Shown: positions 26,142-36,827, numbered from the stretch's first letter. The stretch: DNA of 64,000 nucleotides from Pararhizobium qamdonense (GCF_029277445.1 NZ_CP119566.1:3660001-3724000), one strand, 5' to 3'. The notes: generated by a model not told the origin, from the letters alone. Numbers and translations are program-made.

Positions 26142-26903
26142 TTAGTGGCCACCCGGATGCACTGCGTCGTTGAGGTACATGCACGTCAGCACCGCAAAGA
26201 CATAGGCCTGGAGGAAGGATACGAGGAATTCGAGACCCGTAAGGGCCACGGTCATGATGAGCGGAAGGATCGCACCACCAATGCCCAGCGCGCCGAGGGT
26301 TCCGAGCGAGGCGACGAAGCCTGCGAACACTTTCAGCGTGATATGGCCGGCCAGCATGTTCGCGAAGAGACGAACCGAAAGGCTGATCGGACGGGACAGG
26401 AAGGAGATCACTTCGATTGCAATAACCAAAGGCAGAAGGATACCAGGTACGCCAGAGGGCACGAACACATTGAGGAAGCCAAGGCCGTGCTTATAGAAAC
26501 CGTAGAACAGGACAGTGCCGATGACGAAGAGCGCAAGCGCGAAGGTCACGACGATCTGGCTGGTGACGGTGAAAAAGTAGGGAACCATGCCGAGCATGTT
26601 TGCCGTCAGGATGAACATGAACAGCGAAAACACCATCGGGAAGAATTTCATGCCGTGGGAGCCTGCACCTTCGCGCAGCATCGAGGCGATGAATTCATAG
26701 GAGATTTCGGAGACGGACTGCATGCGGCCGGGAACCAGGCTGCGCGTCGACGTCGTGAAGTAGAGGAAACCGGTGGCAACGGCGAGCGTCGCGACCATGA
26801 ACAGCGATGCGTTGGTGAAAGAGAAATCAATACCGCCAATTTCGATCGGAATGATCTTGTTGACCACAAACTGGTGTACCGGATCTACCTTATCGCCTGC
26901 CAC
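26142..26903 (-). CDS. atpB: F0F1 ATP synthase subunit a
   Basis: A 253-residue proton-channel subunit with about six membrane helices. The essential arginine is in the [20 protein letters not shown] helix near residue 180, and the C-terminal helix ([20 protein letters not shown]) is typical. The start is GTG at 26903 after GAGGAAGAG. It follows atpI by 63 bp. Confidence 0.94.
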   Translation of the reverse strand: MAGDKVDPVHQFVVNKIIPIEIGGIDFSFTNASLFMVATLAVATGFLYFTTSTRSLVPGRMQSVSEISYEFIASMLREGAGSHGMKFFPMVFSLFMFILTANMLGMVPYFFTVTSQIVVTFALALFVIGTVLFYGFYKHGLGFLNVFVPSGVPGILLPLVIAIEVISFLSRPISLSVRLFANMLAGHITLKVFAGFVASLGTLGALGIGGAILPLIMTVALTGLEFLVSFLQAYVFAVLTCMYLNDAVHPGGH

Positions 26904-26966
26904 AGCCGCTCTTCCTCGTTACTCACCGCCAAGGGGCGGATATTTCAACCTGCGATGACAGCGCGT

Positions 26967-27332
26967 CTACGCGTCGTCGCTCTTGTTCTTGATGCCCTTG
27001 CCCAGCGTATCTGCCGGATGAGGCGCTGCCACCATGCCCGCCGAACGCAGGACATTCAGCACACCGGCACAAAAACCAAGCAGGAGAAGCACAATCATCC
27101 CCCACGGCCCTGTACCCGCAAAATGGTCCAAAAGATAGCCCAGAAGTGCACCGACAATGATCGCCGCCACAAATTCGCTCGAAAGCTTGATCGCGACCTG
27201 ATAGCCCTTGCGGTTCTGCGCAGCGCGCGCTTCATCCGCAGCGTATTTCGGATCGTCCTTGCGCTTTTCAGACAATTCCGAACCGAGGCGTTTCAGCCGA
27301 TCTTCCAGACCCTCTTTCCGGTTATCCGTCAT
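26967..27332 (-). CDS. atpI: ATP synthase assembly/accessory protein I
   Basis: The 121-residue protein has a charged N-terminus (RKEGLEDRLKRLGSELSEKR) and two membrane helices (VAAIIVGALLGYLLDHFAG and GMIVLLLLGFCAGVLNVLRS), matching the AtpI/AtpZ family that assists c-ring assembly. It is the first gene of the F0 operon. The ATG at 27332 is preferred to an upstream in-frame start at 27386. A sigma-70-like promoter lies about 100 nt upstream. Confidence 0.88.
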   Translation of the reverse strand: MTDNRKEGLEDRLKRLGSELSEKRKDDPKYAADEARAAQNRKGYQVAIKLSSEFVAAIIVGALLGYLLDHFAGTGPWGMIVLLLLGFCAGVLNVLRSAGMVAAPHPADTLGKGIKNKSDDA

Positions 27333-27650
27333 GTGGCACCCCGCCTTTTGTCGCCTCTCATGGTGATAAACCATAAGCCTGGTCACACAAAGGCCGGATT
27401 TGAAGCCACCGTTCGGCCCGTTCTGAAGTCGGCCGCAACATAGTTTTCGGGGCCTGCATAGTCAAGGCACCAAACGGCCTTGTTAGGCCACAATATTATT
27501 TAATAAAAACATTATGTTACGCGATAACCGTGCCAGTCTGGCGGGATTTTCGGGGAATCACCGGAGGCTTTGCCGGACCGTGACGGAAATAAGTCAGTCC
27601 GGCTGCTGCCCGCAGCCCAAGTGATCAGGCCAAGTCATCAGGCCAGGCGA
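27333..27650. other. Intergenic region upstream of the F0 operon
   Basis: This 318-bp stretch holds the atpI promoter at 27437-27465 and an AT-rich block (ACAATATTATTTAATAAAAA at 27490) unusual for this GC-rich chromosome, possibly an upstream activating element. The rest, up to the convergently ordered SleB stop, shows no gene or clear hairpin terminator. Confidence 0.6.
27437..27465 (-). promoter_or_regulatory. Sigma-70-type promoter of the F0 ATP synthase operon
   Basis: On the minus strand TTGACT (27465-27460) and TATGTT (27442-27437) are separated by exactly 17 bp. Transcription would start near 27430, giving a leader of about 98 nt before atpI. The AT-rich block upstream fits an UP-like element. 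Confidence 0.6.
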
Positions 27651-28931
27651 TCAGCTCCATCCACCGCCATAGGTGCGGTAGAAGATGTGCTTGCCGATCT
27701 TGGAGACCCGCTTCATCGTCGGACCCCAGTCCGGCTTCACATAGGTGGCGTGATAATGCGTCGCGGAGCCGACTTCGGGAAACCAGATCTTGCCTGCGGT
27801 CACCGCAAGGGCGATTTCCTTGGCAGTTGCCCAGGCCGAGCGCGACCAGACGATATCGGGGATGCGGTCGCAGGCAAACGAGAACTGGCAACGGTTGTAC
27901 CAGTTCTTGTTCTGATAGACGGCGCCGCAGATCGTCGAGGGATAGGCGGGATTGCGGACGCGGTTGAGAATGACCTGGGCGACGGCCGCCTGGCCTTTCA
28001 GCGTTTCACCGCGCGATTCGAAATAGATGCCCGATGTCAGGCATTTCTGTTCAGCCTCGGAAAAAACCGAGGCCGGCAGCGGATTGGCAGCCCAGGCGTG
28101 ATCCTCCGGGGCGATGTCGGGAATGAAGCGGCCGCCGGTCTTGTCTTCGCGCAGGATCGAATCAAATGGCGACTGGCGGGCATAATCCGGCTCGGCCGGT
28201 GCATAGGCGGTAGCAAGGATATCGGCCGACGCATTGGTCACCAGGCTTGCCAGCATCGGCGACATGGCTGGATCGGCCTTGGGCGCCTTCTTCTTGTAGA
28301 AGGCCGTGGCGATCTTGATTTCCTTGCCCTGGATCTGCGACTTCGAAAACACCATCCGTTCTGCCGCATCAAACAGCGGGTCGGTCAGCGAACTCGTGCG
28401 CTGCAGGATCGAGCCTGCGGTAAAATCCTTCGGCGGCGTCACCGGGGCGACGGCGATGATGCGGCCCTTCTTGTCCTTGCGGTTCACCCGGTCCTCGTCG
28501 GTACGCGGATCGGCCAGTTTCTGGCCGGCGGTGAGCGAGACCTTGCCGCCACCCGGCATGTCGATCCCTGCCCCGTCGCCGATCGATCCGGTGATCACCG
28601 GATCGCTGAAGACCATCTCGACCTCGTGCAGCGAGCCGGCCGGCGAGCGGGTCATGTGCATGCGCCAGCGTTCGCCACCGCGATTGACGCCGGAGAGAAA
28701 GGTTGCAAGATCGGAATGGGCGGCCACCGAGGGTAACCCGACGAGCAGGCCGATGCCCAGCATCAGCGGGGCAGTCCAGCGCGCGGATGGCAAACCGGAC
28801 GGAAAACGCAGCACTTTACCCTTACGCACCAACCGTACTCCACGCACTGACAGACGCGGGTTTCCATCCGGCAAAAATACCCGGACCGTCTTTCCCCGCG
28901 GAAGTGAATCGGACAAGCGGTGACGTCGCAT
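27651..28931 (-). CDS. Cell wall hydrolase (SleB-type)
   Basis: The 426-residue protein has a long basic N-terminus, one hydrophobic segment (WTAPLMLGIGLLVGLPSVAA, residues ~52-71), a poorly conserved middle region, and a C-terminal SleB/hydrolase_2 domain (residues ~305-426). The domain shows the catalytic Glu in IYFESRGETLKGQAAVAQVI and the NWYNRCQFSFACD, ATHYHATYVKPDW blocks. It probably cleaves peptidoglycan in the periplasm, anchored by the N-terminal helix. The exact start is uncertain since ATG 28931 lacks a strong ribosome site. Confidence 0.87.
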   Translation of the reverse strand: MRRHRLSDSLPRGKTVRVFLPDGNPRLSVRGVRLVRKGKVLRFPSGLPSARWTAPLMLGIGLLVGLPSVAAHSDLATFLSGVNRGGERWRMHMTRSPAGSLHEVEMVFSDPVITGSIGDGAGIDMPGGGKVSLTAGQKLADPRTDEDRVNRKDKKGRIIAVAPVTPPKDFTAGSILQRTSSLTDPLFDAAERMVFSKSQIQGKEIKIATAFYKKKAPKADPAMSPMLASLVTNASADILATAYAPAEPDYARQSPFDSILREDKTGGRFIPDIAPEDHAWAANPLPASVFSEAEQKCLTSGIYFESRGETLKGQAAVAQVILNRVRNPAYPSTICGAVYQNKNWYNRCQFSFACDRIPDIVWSRSAWATAKEIALAVTAGKIWFPEVGSATHYHATYVKPDWGPTMKRVSKIGKHIFYRTYGGGWS

Positions 28932-29026
28932 TCAATGGCGCGTTTACCGCTTCAACTTCCCTGACAATGAAGCATTAACCTTGATGGTTGGTTAATAAGG
29001 CCGTCCCGGAATGGGTGGCTGGAACG

Positions 29027-29064
29027 CAAAACGCCCCCCGGCCGAACGGCGCAGGAGGCGCTTG
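29027..29064 (-). terminator. Probable terminator of corA-kup
   Basis: On the minus strand GCGCCTCC pairs with GGGGGGCG around an inner GCCGTTCGGC hairpin, followed by TTTTGCG. It sits 16 bp after the kup stop. The stem contains mismatches, so efficiency is uncertain. Confidence 0.5.
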
Positions 29065-29079
29065 TCGCTATAAGCGCAA

Positions 29080-30981
29080 TCAAATGATGACGTGCGAGCC
29101 CAGTTCCACCACGCGGTTGGTCGGCAGGCGGAAATAGTCCGAGGGGTCGATGGCGGCATTGGCAAGGCCGATGAACAGGCGGTCCTGCCAGTGCGGCATG
29201 CCCGATTGCGCATCCGGCACCAGCTTGCGCCGTCCCAGATAGAAGGAGGTCGACATGATGTCGAACTTCAGGCCAGTCTTGCGGAAGAGGCCAAGCGCCT
29301 GCGAGACATTCTGGGTTTCCATATAGCCGAAGCGCATTTCCAGGAGGCTGAAACGTTCCGACAGGCTGCTGGCCGTGACGCGCTGGTCCTTGGGAACGAT
29401 CGGCGTGTTCAGCGTGCGGATCGTCAGGATGAAGTTTTGCGCGTGCAGGACGTGATTGTGCTTGATGTTGTGCAACAGCGCGGCCGGCGTCGATTCCGGA
29501 TCGCTGGTGAGGAAGATCGCCGTTCCCGGCACGGAAACCGGTGCATGCTCGCTCTTTCGCTCGATTGATTTGACGAAGGAGGCCAGCGGGATATCGGTGT
29601 GCCGGGTCTTGTCATGCAGGATCTTGGTACCGCGCCGCCATGTCCACATGATGACGATGATCGCTGCGGCAATCAGCACAGGTACATAGCCGCCATCATG
29701 GATCTTCAGCATATTGGCGCCGAAGAAGATCATTTCGAGCATCAGCAATGGAAGAAGCGTCGCAATCGCCAGATAGAGCGGCCAGCGCCAGCGCACCCGC
29801 ACGAACTCATAGGCCAGGAACGTATCGACCACCATCGCGCCGGTAACGGAGATACCATAGGCGGTGGCAAGCGATTCGGACGAGCCGAAGACGAAGACCA
29901 GAAGCATGACGCCGAACATCAGGAGCATGTTGACATTGGGCAGGTAGATCTGGCCGGTCTGGGTCTCCGACGTATGGAAGATCGCCATGCGCGGCAGAAA
30001 GCCGAGATGGATTGCCTGGCGCGTCAGCGAGAAGGCGCCGGTGATGACGGCCTGGGCGGCGATGATCGTGGCGCAGGTGGCCAGGATGACCACCGGCAGC
30101 AGCGCCCATTCCGGGAACATCAGGTAGAAGGGATCGGACATCGCCTCGGGATGTTTGAGGACGAGAGCCCCCTGCCCCAGATAATTGAGCGCGAGTGCCG
30201 GAAAGACGAGGCCGATCCAGGCCCACTGGATGGGCTTGCGGCCGAAATGGCCGAGATCGGCGTAGAGCGCCTCGGCACCGGTGACGGTCAGGAACACGGC
30301 GCCGAGCACGACGATCCCGACATAACCGGCGTGTATGAGGAAATGCACGGCATAATAGGGATTGAACGCGGCCAGGATGCCGTAGTCATCGGTAATGTGG
30401 CTGACGCCGGCAACCGCCAGAACGATGAACCATACGGCCATGATCGGGCCGAAGAATTTCGAGACCGCCGCCGTGCCGCGCGATTGCACGGCAAAGAGCA
30501 GAAGCAAGATCACCACCGAGATCGGCACCACATAGGGCGAGAGCGTCGGCGTCACCAGCTTCAACCCTTCGACCGCCGAGAGAACCGACAAAGCCGGCGC
30601 GATGATCGCATCGCCGATGAACAGGGCGGCGCCGGCGATCCCGAGGAAAAACAGCCGGTTGGCGCGCTTGCTGGAATATTTCATCAACAGCGCCAGCAGC
30701 GACAGCGTGCCGCCCTCGCCATTGTTGTCGGCGCGCAGCAGGAAAAGCACGTATTTCAAGGTGACGATGATCGTCAGCGTCCAGATCATCAGCGAGATCA
30801 GGCCGATGATTTCCAGACGCGTCACGCCGTCAGCGGAGACCGGGCGCAGCGCTTCACGAAACGCATAAAGCGGGCTGGTGCCGATATCGCCATAGACAAC
30901 GCCGATCGAGCCAAGGGACAGAGCCAGAAGCTTCCGTATTTCCTTGTCGCGCGTCCCGGGTTGAGCTGCAGAATGAGACAT
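29080..30981 (-). CDS. kup: Potassium uptake protein Kup
   Basis: The 633-residue low-affinity K+/H+ symporter begins [28 protein letters not shown] (split: [28 protein letters not shown]), the family signature, and has about 12 membrane helices to residue ~450 followed by a cytoplasmic C-terminal domain ending [12 protein letters not shown]. Conserved segments include [13 protein letters not shown] and [21 protein letters not shown] 30981 lies 17 bp after corA's stop in the same direction, so corA and kup form a cation transport pair. Confidence 0.93.
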   Translation of the reverse strand: MSHSAAQPGTRDKEIRKLLALSLGSIGVVYGDIGTSPLYAFREALRPVSADGVTRLEIIGLISLMIWTLTIIVTLKYVLFLLRADNNGEGGTLSLLALLMKYSSKRANRLFFLGIAGAALFIGDAIIAPALSVLSAVEGLKLVTPTLSPYVVPISVVILLLLFAVQSRGTAAVSKFFGPIMAVWFIVLAVAGVSHITDDYGILAAFNPYYAVHFLIHAGYVGIVVLGAVFLTVTGAEALYADLGHFGRKPIQWAWIGLVFPALALNYLGQGALVLKHPEAMSDPFYLMFPEWALLPVVILATCATIIAAQAVITGAFSLTRQAIHLGFLPRMAIFHTSETQTGQIYLPNVNMLLMFGVMLLVFVFGSSESLATAYGISVTGAMVVDTFLAYEFVRVRWRWPLYLAIATLLPLLMLEMIFFGANMLKIHDGGYVPVLIAAAIIVIMWTWRRGTKILHDKTRHTDIPLASFVKSIERKSEHAPVSVPGTAIFLTSDPESTPAALLHNIKHNHVLHAQNFILTIRTLNTPIVPKDQRVTASSLSERFSLLEMRFGYMETQNVSQALGLFRKTGLKFDIMSTSFYLGRRKLVPDAQSGMPHWQDRLFIGLANAAIDPSDYFRLPTNRVVELGSHVII

Positions 30982-30998
30982 CTGAATATTTCGGGCTC

Positions 30999-31976
30999 CT
31001 AGAGCCAGCCTTTCCAGCGAAAGAAGTAGTAGGGGACGATGGCCGAAATCACCATGCCGATCACGGCCATGGGATAACCGAAGGTCCATTTCAATTCGGG
31101 CATGATCTCGAAGTTCATGCCGTAGAGCGAGGCGACGAGCGTCGGCGGCAGGAAAACGACAGCCGCAATCGAGAAAATCTTGATGATGGCGTTCTGTTCG
31201 ACATTGATCAGGCCGAGCGACGCATCGAGCAGGAAGGTGATGTTTCCGGAGATGAAGGACGCATGCTCCGACAGCGACTGGATGTCGCGCGAAATTGTCC
31301 GACAGAGTTCCTTGGTCTCCCGGTTCTCCTGAACCGAGGGGACCGTGTAGAGAAATGTCAGCACGCGCGAGAGCGAGGCGAGACTGTCACGGGTCTTGGC
31401 CACCAGCCGGTGATGCGACGCCACGTCCATCAGCTTGGCTTCGAGATAATGTGGCGGGCGGCGCTTGCCAACCGGCCGGTCGCCGAACACCTGCAGCGAC
31501 AGGCCGTCAATGCGGGCAACCGCAATCTCGAGGATTTCGGCGGTGCGATCGACGATGGTTTCAAACAGCCGCGTCGCCAGAACCGTCCCGGTTGCGCAGC
31601 CGCCGGGAATGCGGTGCATGGCGGCGGTGAACAGGGCAAACGCTTTCGGCTCGTCATAGCGGATGGTGATCAGCCGTCCCTTGCTCAAAACGAAGGCGAC
31701 ATCGGCCAGTTCCGGATGGCCGCTTTCGGCCTTGCAGACGAGCGACGCCGTCATGAAAACGGCGTCCTTGGCGGTGTAGAGACGGCTGGACGGTTCGATG
31801 TCCTTCAGGTCGTCGCGGGTCGGCACATCGATGCCGAGAAGGCCCTCAAGCAGAAGGTCCTCGGCCTTGTCCGGACGCAGCATGTCGATCCAGACCACAT
31901 CGGCCGGCAGGGACGCAGGCGGCTGCGCCGCGCTGATGACCACGGCTTCACCATTGTCGCGATAGGCAGTGATCAT
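30999..31976 (-). CDS. corA: CorA-type magnesium transporter
   Basis: The 325-residue protein has the large cytoplasmic N-terminal domain and two C-terminal membrane helices. The signature [10 protein letters not shown] lies near 290-299, between the two helices ([20 protein letters not shown] and [17 protein letters not shown]). This forms a pentameric Mg2+/Co2+ channel in the inner membrane. The ATG at 31976 opens [13 protein letters not shown]. It is upstream of kup with a very short gap. Confidence 0.92.
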   Translation of the reverse strand: MITAYRDNGEAVVISAAQPPASLPADVVWIDMLRPDKAEDLLLEGLLGIDVPTRDDLKDIEPSSRLYTAKDAVFMTASLVCKAESGHPELADVAFVLSKGRLITIRYDEPKAFALFTAAMHRIPGGCATGTVLATRLFETIVDRTAEILEIAVARIDGLSLQVFGDRPVGKRRPPHYLEAKLMDVASHHRLVAKTRDSLASLSRVLTFLYTVPSVQENRETKELCRTISRDIQSLSEHASFISGNITFLLDASLGLINVEQNAIIKIFSIAAVVFLPPTLVASLYGMNFEIMPELKWTFGYPMAVIGMVISAIVPYYFFRWKGWL

Positions 31977-32394
31977 ACGTGCGGCCTTATATGCGCAGCA
32001 TCGGCGCGGGCGCTCGTTTCCTGCGCATCGCATGGGCGGCGAAGGCTGACAGAAACCGGACCATGGCGAGCCTGAACCAGCCGGCCGGAGAAGTTAAAAG
32101 CTGCGCGCGGCAGATCCATATGGAAACTCTCGTCGTTTACGACAAACCCTCAAACGGTCATCACAGTCATGCGGAGCCCGACGGAGGGCAGCACCGCTGG
32201 TGCAGCCTTGCGGATGCGGGGAGGCATATGGAACAAGGCACGCTCAAAATCAATGCGGAAATTGGCAAAGCGCCACAATGCCGCCCAAAGACTTAACGAC
32301 GCTCGCCGCCCGAATGTCAACAGCCCGCATTTGCCGGCCCGGTTTTCCAGGGCCGTGCGGCAGACACGAAGACCGGCTCGGTGGTGCTGTTGCG
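31977..32394. other. Intergenic region between mrp and corA
   Basis: This 418-bp stretch is upstream of corA and downstream of mrp. A plus-strand frame from ATG 32063 to 32296 (77 codons, MASLNQPAGEVKS) is open and moderately gene-like but has lower third-position GC than neighbours and no ribosome site; it is not called as a gene. No strong terminator was seen after mrp. Confidence 0.5.
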
Positions 32395-33612
32395 TTACTC
32401 GAACACGATGTTGGGCATGGTCCGGGCCTTGTCGCCCTGATGCGCGCCGACCTGTTCCCAGACCTTTTTGGCGATATCGCGATAGACGCGGGTGATCTCG
32501 CTGTCGGGTTCGGAGGCGACGACGGGCGTGCCGGCATCAGATGTTTCGCGGATGCCCATGGTCAGGGGCACTTCGCCCAGGAACGGCACGCCGATACGCT
32601 CGGCCTCCTTGCGGGCACCGCCATGGCCGAAAATATCGTAGCGATTGCCGGTATCAGGCGCGATGAAATAGCTCATGTTCTCGACAATGCCGAGCACCGG
32701 CACTTCGACCTTGCGGAACATCGCCAATCCCTTGCGGGCGTCGATCAAGGCCAGGTCCTGCGGCGTGGAAACGATGACGGCGCCGGCCAGCGGCACCTGC
32801 TGGGCCATGGTCAACTGCGCGTCACCCGTGCCCGGCGGCATATCGACCACCAGAACGTCGAGATCGCCCCAGGCGACTTCGCGCAGCATCTGCAACAGCG
32901 CCGACTGGATCATCGGGCCGCGCCAGATCATCGCGACTTCCTCATCGACGAGGAAACCCATCGACATCACCTTCAGGCCGTAATTTTCCATCGGACGGAT
33001 CATCCGCCCTTCGATCTGCTGCGGCCGCCCGGAAATCTTCAACAGGCGGGGCATGGACGGGCCGTAGATATCGGCGTCGAGAATGCCGACGCGCAGGCCG
33101 TTGGCCTTTAGCGCCAAAGCGAGATTGACCGATGTGGTGGATTTGCCGACGCCGCCCTTGCCGGAGGCAACGGCAATGATGGCGCCGACGCCGGGAATGC
33201 CGGCTTTCGCCGCAGCTGTCGGGGTGCGCTGCGGTGCGGCTGCGGGTGCGTGACTATGGCCCGCATGGGAGTGACCCGCATGGGAATGACCGGCGTGCGA
33301 ATGGGCAGATTGCGCGGGGGCAGTTGCCGGGCGCTGCACCGGCGCCGACGACGAGGCGCCCTTCTTGTCGGCGGTGAGCGCCACCATGGCGCCCTTGACG
33401 CCAGGGATATCCTTGACCACCCGCTCGGCTGCAGCCCGCAGGGGATCCAGTTCCCGGGCGCGCTCGGCAGGCACGGTGATGGAGAAATAGACTTTGGCAT
33501 CGGAAATGAAGACATCCGAGACCAGACCCATATCGACGATATTGCCGTCCATATCCGGTCCGCGAACGCCCCTCAGCTTGTCGAGAACCTGTTCCTTGGT
33601 CACATCGGTCAT
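32395..33612 (-). CDS. apbC: Mrp/ApbC-type iron-sulfur cluster carrier ATPase
   Basis: The 405-residue protein combines an N-terminal MIP18/DUF59 domain (residues ~1-80) with a C-terminal P-loop ATPase (residues ~143-390). The deviant Walker A SGKGGVGKST is at ~150-159, GILDADIYGPSMPRLL follows, and VVDMPPGTGDAQLTM is Walker B. The ligand motif CxxC common in the family is not seen near MSYFIAPDTGNRYDIFG. The linker (residues 104-121) is four GHSHA repeats, a His-rich tract. It likely loads Fe-S clusters in the cytosol. ATG 33612 was chosen as start of the DUF59 domain. Confidence 0.9.
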   Translation of the reverse strand: MTDVTKEQVLDKLRGVRGPDMDGNIVDMGLVSDVFISDAKVYFSITVPAERARELDPLRAAAERVVKDIPGVKGAMVALTADKKGASSSAPVQRPATAPAQSAHSHAGHSHAGHSHAGHSHAPAAAPQRTPTAAAKAGIPGVGAIIAVASGKGGVGKSTTSVNLALALKANGLRVGILDADIYGPSMPRLLKISGRPQQIEGRMIRPMENYGLKVMSMGFLVDEEVAMIWRGPMIQSALLQMLREVAWGDLDVLVVDMPPGTGDAQLTMAQQVPLAGAVIVSTPQDLALIDARKGLAMFRKVEVPVLGIVENMSYFIAPDTGNRYDIFGHGGARKEAERIGVPFLGEVPLTMGIRETSDAGTPVVASEPDSEITRVYRDIAKKVWEQVGAHQGDKARTMPNIVFE

Positions 33613-34072
33613 GTCATTCACTCCTGCCGCCAGCGCGGCTGGTTTGCCCTGCTGTCCCGTCCCTGCATTATGCATGGACATATTTATCAGCGCCCGGCCA
33701 AGACCGGGGCTTTCCCTTAGATAATCGAGCCGGAGTGTTTCGCCAATGCGGCGGCCGAGAAAAAACCGGCGCAAAAGAAAGGCCGCTTTCTGCCGGTGGT
33801 GTCCGTACATCCGGGATCACCTGTGGCTGAAAGCGGCCTTATCTGTCGCGACCTTCTTGGGCGCAGTTTTTATTATAGTCCCCTCTGGACATGCATCTAA
33901 CAAAGCAGGAACCGTGCCAGTTTGGAAAACCCTTTGGAAACCGGGGTTTCACGGACAATGCCAGTGCAGCGCAACATCAATTCCGATGATTAATTGTGCA
34001 ATTGCGTTGCCCAAGGTTTGGCATTGCCGGATTTTGCAACAGGGGCGCCGGCGGGCGGCGCCCCCTTAGTCC
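33613..34072. other. Gene-free stretch between mcp and apbC with inverted repeats
   Basis: The 460 bp contain a long inverted repeat at 33779-33840 and a GC-rich hairpin right after the chemoreceptor stop (GGGGCGCC...GGCGCCCC at 34045-34065), the likely end of the mcp transcript. A plus-strand frame at 33746-34069 exists but has atypical codon content and is not called. Confidence 0.5.
33779..33840. repeat. Long inverted repeat
   Basis: AAGGCCGCTTTC (33779-33790) and GAAAGCGGCCTT (33829-33840) are perfect 12-bp complements around a 38-nt loop which itself can pair (GGTG/CACC). On the minus strand the second arm is followed by TTTCTTTT, so it may be a terminator-like or structured leader element upstream of apbC. 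Confidence 0.6.
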
Positions 34073-36487
34073 TTAGAATTCGTCCCAGCCGTCATTGGCC
34101 GGGGCCGCTGCGGCGCCGCCATGTCCCTGGAACGCACCGGCGAGCTTGTTGCTGAGCGAGCGGGCGGGCGATTGCACGGCCGGTGTCGTGGCCGAAGCGG
34201 ATCGGATGCCGGTTCTCGACAGCGGGGATGTGCGGGCCGCAGCAGGCGCTGCCCTGTGCGCAGAAGTGTCGCTTGACGCGCGATGCATGCTGGCCTGCGC
34301 GTGCATGGCCGCCTGCGAGGCTTCGCCAAGCTGGAAGTTCGACAGCAGCGTCGTCAGCGCCGAGGCTTCGGCTGCAAGCGTATGGCTGGCAGCGGTGGAT
34401 TCCTCGACCATGGCGGCATTCTGCTGCGTGCCCTGGTCCATGACATTGACGGCGCGGTTGATGTCGTTGAGGCCGATCGACTGTTCGCGGGCCGCCTCGA
34501 CGATGGACGAGACGCGCAGATTGATTTCATCGACCTCATGCACGATGACCTCCAGCGCCTTTCCGGCCTGGCCGACCAGTTCGACACCGGTCTTGACCTG
34601 CTGGCCGGATTTCGAAATCAACGCCTTGATTTCCTTCGCCGCATTGGCAGAGCGCTGGGCGAGTTCGCGCACTTCCTGGGCAACGACCGCAAAGCCCTTG
34701 CCCGCATCGCCGGCACGGGCCGCTTCGACACCGGCGTTCAGGGCCAGGAGGTTGGTCTGGAAGGCGATCTCATCGATGACGCCGATGATGCTGGAGATTT
34801 CCTGCGACGACGTCTCGATCTGGCCGACGGCATCGATGGCGCTCTTGACGACGGCGCTGGATGTCTGCGCGCCGGATTTTGCCTTGGCGACCAGCTGGCC
34901 TGCCTCTTCGGCGCGTACGGTGGAATCGCGCACCGAGGCGGTGATCTCGTCAAGCGCTGCTGCCGTTTCCTCGACGGATGCCGCCTGCTGTTCGGTGCGC
35001 TTGGCCAGATCGTCGGCCGAGGAACGGATTTCGGCGGAGCCGGCCTGGATGCCGAGCGCGTTGTTGCCGACCGATTGCAGGGTCTGCTGCAGGGTGGACA
35101 TCGAGCTGTTGAAGTCGTCACGCAGCGCATCGAGCGAGCCGATGAACGGCGTCATCAGGCGGAACGTCACGTCGCCTTCGGCCAGGCGCTGCAGGCCGGT
35201 GCCGAGTTCGGTGACGGCAAAGCGCATCTGGCGCTCGTTTTCCTGGGTCTCTGCGGCACGGCGCTGGCGGTCTTCCTCGCTGTGCGTGCGGGTTTCTGCA
35301 GCCTCCGTCTCCAGGCGCTGCTTGGCAATCGTCGCGTCGCGCAGAATGGCAAGCGACCGGGCCATGTCGCCGATCTCATCCTTCCGCTCGGCATCGGCAA
35401 TGGCGATGCTGGTATTGCCCCTGGCGATTTCGCCGGTGGCATTGACGATGGCTTCGAGGCGGCGGCGGAAACGGTTGGAGATCATCACGCCAAGCAGCAC
35501 GAGCAGAACGGAGGCGACGGCGATGATAGCAACGGAAATCCAGGCCATATGGGTCAGGTAGGCAAACACGGTCGCCTTCGGGACGGAAACAATCGCATAC
35601 CACGCAGTATCCGGCAGGAGTTGCACGGGGACCGCGACGGAGAGGAACTTGGTACCATCCTCGCCGGTGACGTCGACCAGCTTGCCGGGGTTGTCGATCA
35701 TCGTCTGCCAGGCGGCGGCATCGACGCTGCTGTCCTTGAACGCCTTGCCGAGATTGGCGGCGTTGACATGGCTGAGGAAATGTCCGCCCTGCGAAACGAG
35801 GGCGACATTGCCATCACCCAGCGGCTTCATGGCGGCCAGTTTCGATGTCAGGCTGTCGAGCGCGATGTCGATGCCGGTGACGCCGAGCGGCTTGCCGTTG
35901 ACGGTGACGGGCGCAACCAGCGAGGTCATCATCACGTCCTTGCCATCGACCACATATTTATAGGGCTCGATCACGACCATCTTCTGCGCCTTGAAAGGCT
36001 GCTGGTAATAGTCGCCGGGGCCCGGCTTGTCGTAATCGACCAGCGGCGTCACGTCGATCTTGCCGCCGGCGCGCACCCAATAGGGCACGAAGCGGCCCGT
36101 CGCATCATGGCCGGGCTTGTTGACATAGTCGGCATCCTTGCCGTCGAAGGCGTTCGGCTCCCAGCCGCTCCAGACGCCCAGCGCGAAGGGGCTGTCCTCC
36201 AGTGCCTTCTTCATCATCGCATCGGCGGAGGTGCGGTCGGCAGCGCCCGATGTTTGAAGCGCAGAAAAAACGCTCTGGAACGTGCTGACGAGCTGCAGGC
36301 CCTGCGACATCTGCGCTTTCAGGTCGGCAGCGGTCAACGCGGCGGCCGCATTCATTTCGCCGACGCTGCGGCGCTCGACTTCGGAATAGGAGATCCAGAA
36401 CAGTGTGCCCGCCGTCACCACCGTGGCGAAGAGCCCGGTTGCCACAACAGAGAATATATTACGGGAGGTCGCAGTCTTGAACAGCAT
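34073..36487 (-). CDS. Methyl-accepting chemotaxis protein with Cache sensor
   Basis: The 804-residue receptor has an N-terminal membrane helix (residues ~12-32), a periplasmic dCache domain (~40-305; [20 protein letters not shown] and [12 protein letters not shown] are typical), a second helix (~310-336), HAMP (~337-390), and a signalling domain with the hairpin [40 protein letters not shown] near 565-605. It ends in GWDEF, a CheR/CheB-tethering pentapeptide. GAGGATACGAG precedes ATG 36487. It lies downstream of two LuxR-type genes in the same direction. Dipeptide/organic-acid-type ligands are typical for dCache, but the ligand here is unknown. Confidence 0.92.
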   Translation of the reverse strand: MLFKTATSRNIFSVVATGLFATVVTAGTLFWISYSEVERRSVGEMNAAAALTAADLKAQMSQGLQLVSTFQSVFSALQTSGAADRTSADAMMKKALEDSPFALGVWSGWEPNAFDGKDADYVNKPGHDATGRFVPYWVRAGGKIDVTPLVDYDKPGPGDYYQQPFKAQKMVVIEPYKYVVDGKDVMMTSLVAPVTVNGKPLGVTGIDIALDSLTSKLAAMKPLGDGNVALVSQGGHFLSHVNAANLGKAFKDSSVDAAAWQTMIDNPGKLVDVTGEDGTKFLSVAVPVQLLPDTAWYAIVSVPKATVFAYLTHMAWISVAIIAVASVLLVLLGVMISNRFRRRLEAIVNATGEIARGNTSIAIADAERKDEIGDMARSLAILRDATIAKQRLETEAAETRTHSEEDRQRRAAETQENERQMRFAVTELGTGLQRLAEGDVTFRLMTPFIGSLDALRDDFNSSMSTLQQTLQSVGNNALGIQAGSAEIRSSADDLAKRTEQQAASVEETAAALDEITASVRDSTVRAEEAGQLVAKAKSGAQTSSAVVKSAIDAVGQIETSSQEISSIIGVIDEIAFQTNLLALNAGVEAARAGDAGKGFAVVAQEVRELAQRSANAAKEIKALISKSGQQVKTGVELVGQAGKALEVIVHEVDEINLRVSSIVEAAREQSIGLNDINRAVNVMDQGTQQNAAMVEESTAASHTLAAEASALTTLLSNFQLGEASQAAMHAQASMHRASSDTSAHRAAPAAARTSPLSRTGIRSASATTPAVQSPARSLSNKLAGAFQGHGGAAAAPANDGWDEF

Positions 36488-36827
36488 CTCGTATCCTCGC
36501 AAGCGCGACGGCAACGGGCGAATGCCTTCAATGTTGCTGCGTCACATGACTATCATTTGGACGATCATTTGGAAAAAGGTGCGGAGGATAGCGTTCGCCC
36601 GGCTTGCGTCCCAGAAGACGGACAATACCGGCAATGTAAAAGCGTTTTACATCCCGCTTCGACCAAAGATCGAAAGCGGGCGTGTTTACGCACCCTCCCA
36701 GTGAAATCATTTCACCGGCAGTAAAGTGCGCCACAAAACTTAATGTTCATCTAAAATACCGGCAAGAATCGAAACGCCTTCTTAGGCGGCCCCGAACCTG
36801 GAGCGCTTCATCTCAAACGGAAGCGAT
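36488..36827. other. Intergenic control region between the LuxR gene and mcp
   Basis: These 340 bp include a palindrome (36634-36652), a tandem 10-bp direct repeat ATCATTTGGA at 36552-36561 and 36564-36573, and a smaller palindrome TGAAATCATTTCA near 36704. No gene is visible. The density of symmetric sites suggests regulated transcription of the chemoreceptor. Confidence 0.55.
36634..36652. promoter_or_regulatory. Perfect palindrome upstream of mcp
   Basis: ATGTAAAA-GCG-TTTTACAT, 8-bp perfect arms with a 3-bp centre, about 150 bp upstream of the chemoreceptor start. Length (19 bp) and symmetry fit a dimeric regulator such as a LuxR-type protein encoded next door; the link is inference. Confidence 0.5.

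Noticed and set aside
32063..32296. 77-codon frame MASLNQPAGEVKS in the mrp-corA gap
   Set aside because: Open and with an ATG, but no ribosome site, weak third-position bias and no recognised motif; recorded only in the gap entry.
33746..34069. Plus-strand frame with a hydrophobic segment between apbC and mcp
   Set aside because: Codon use is atypical, there is no ribosome site, and it contains the long inverted repeat; not convincing as a gene.
34283..36724. An 813-codon open frame on the plus strand
   Set aside because: Antisense to the chemoreceptor gene, with Asp/Gly/Arg/His-rich composition typical of reversed GC-rich coding DNA.
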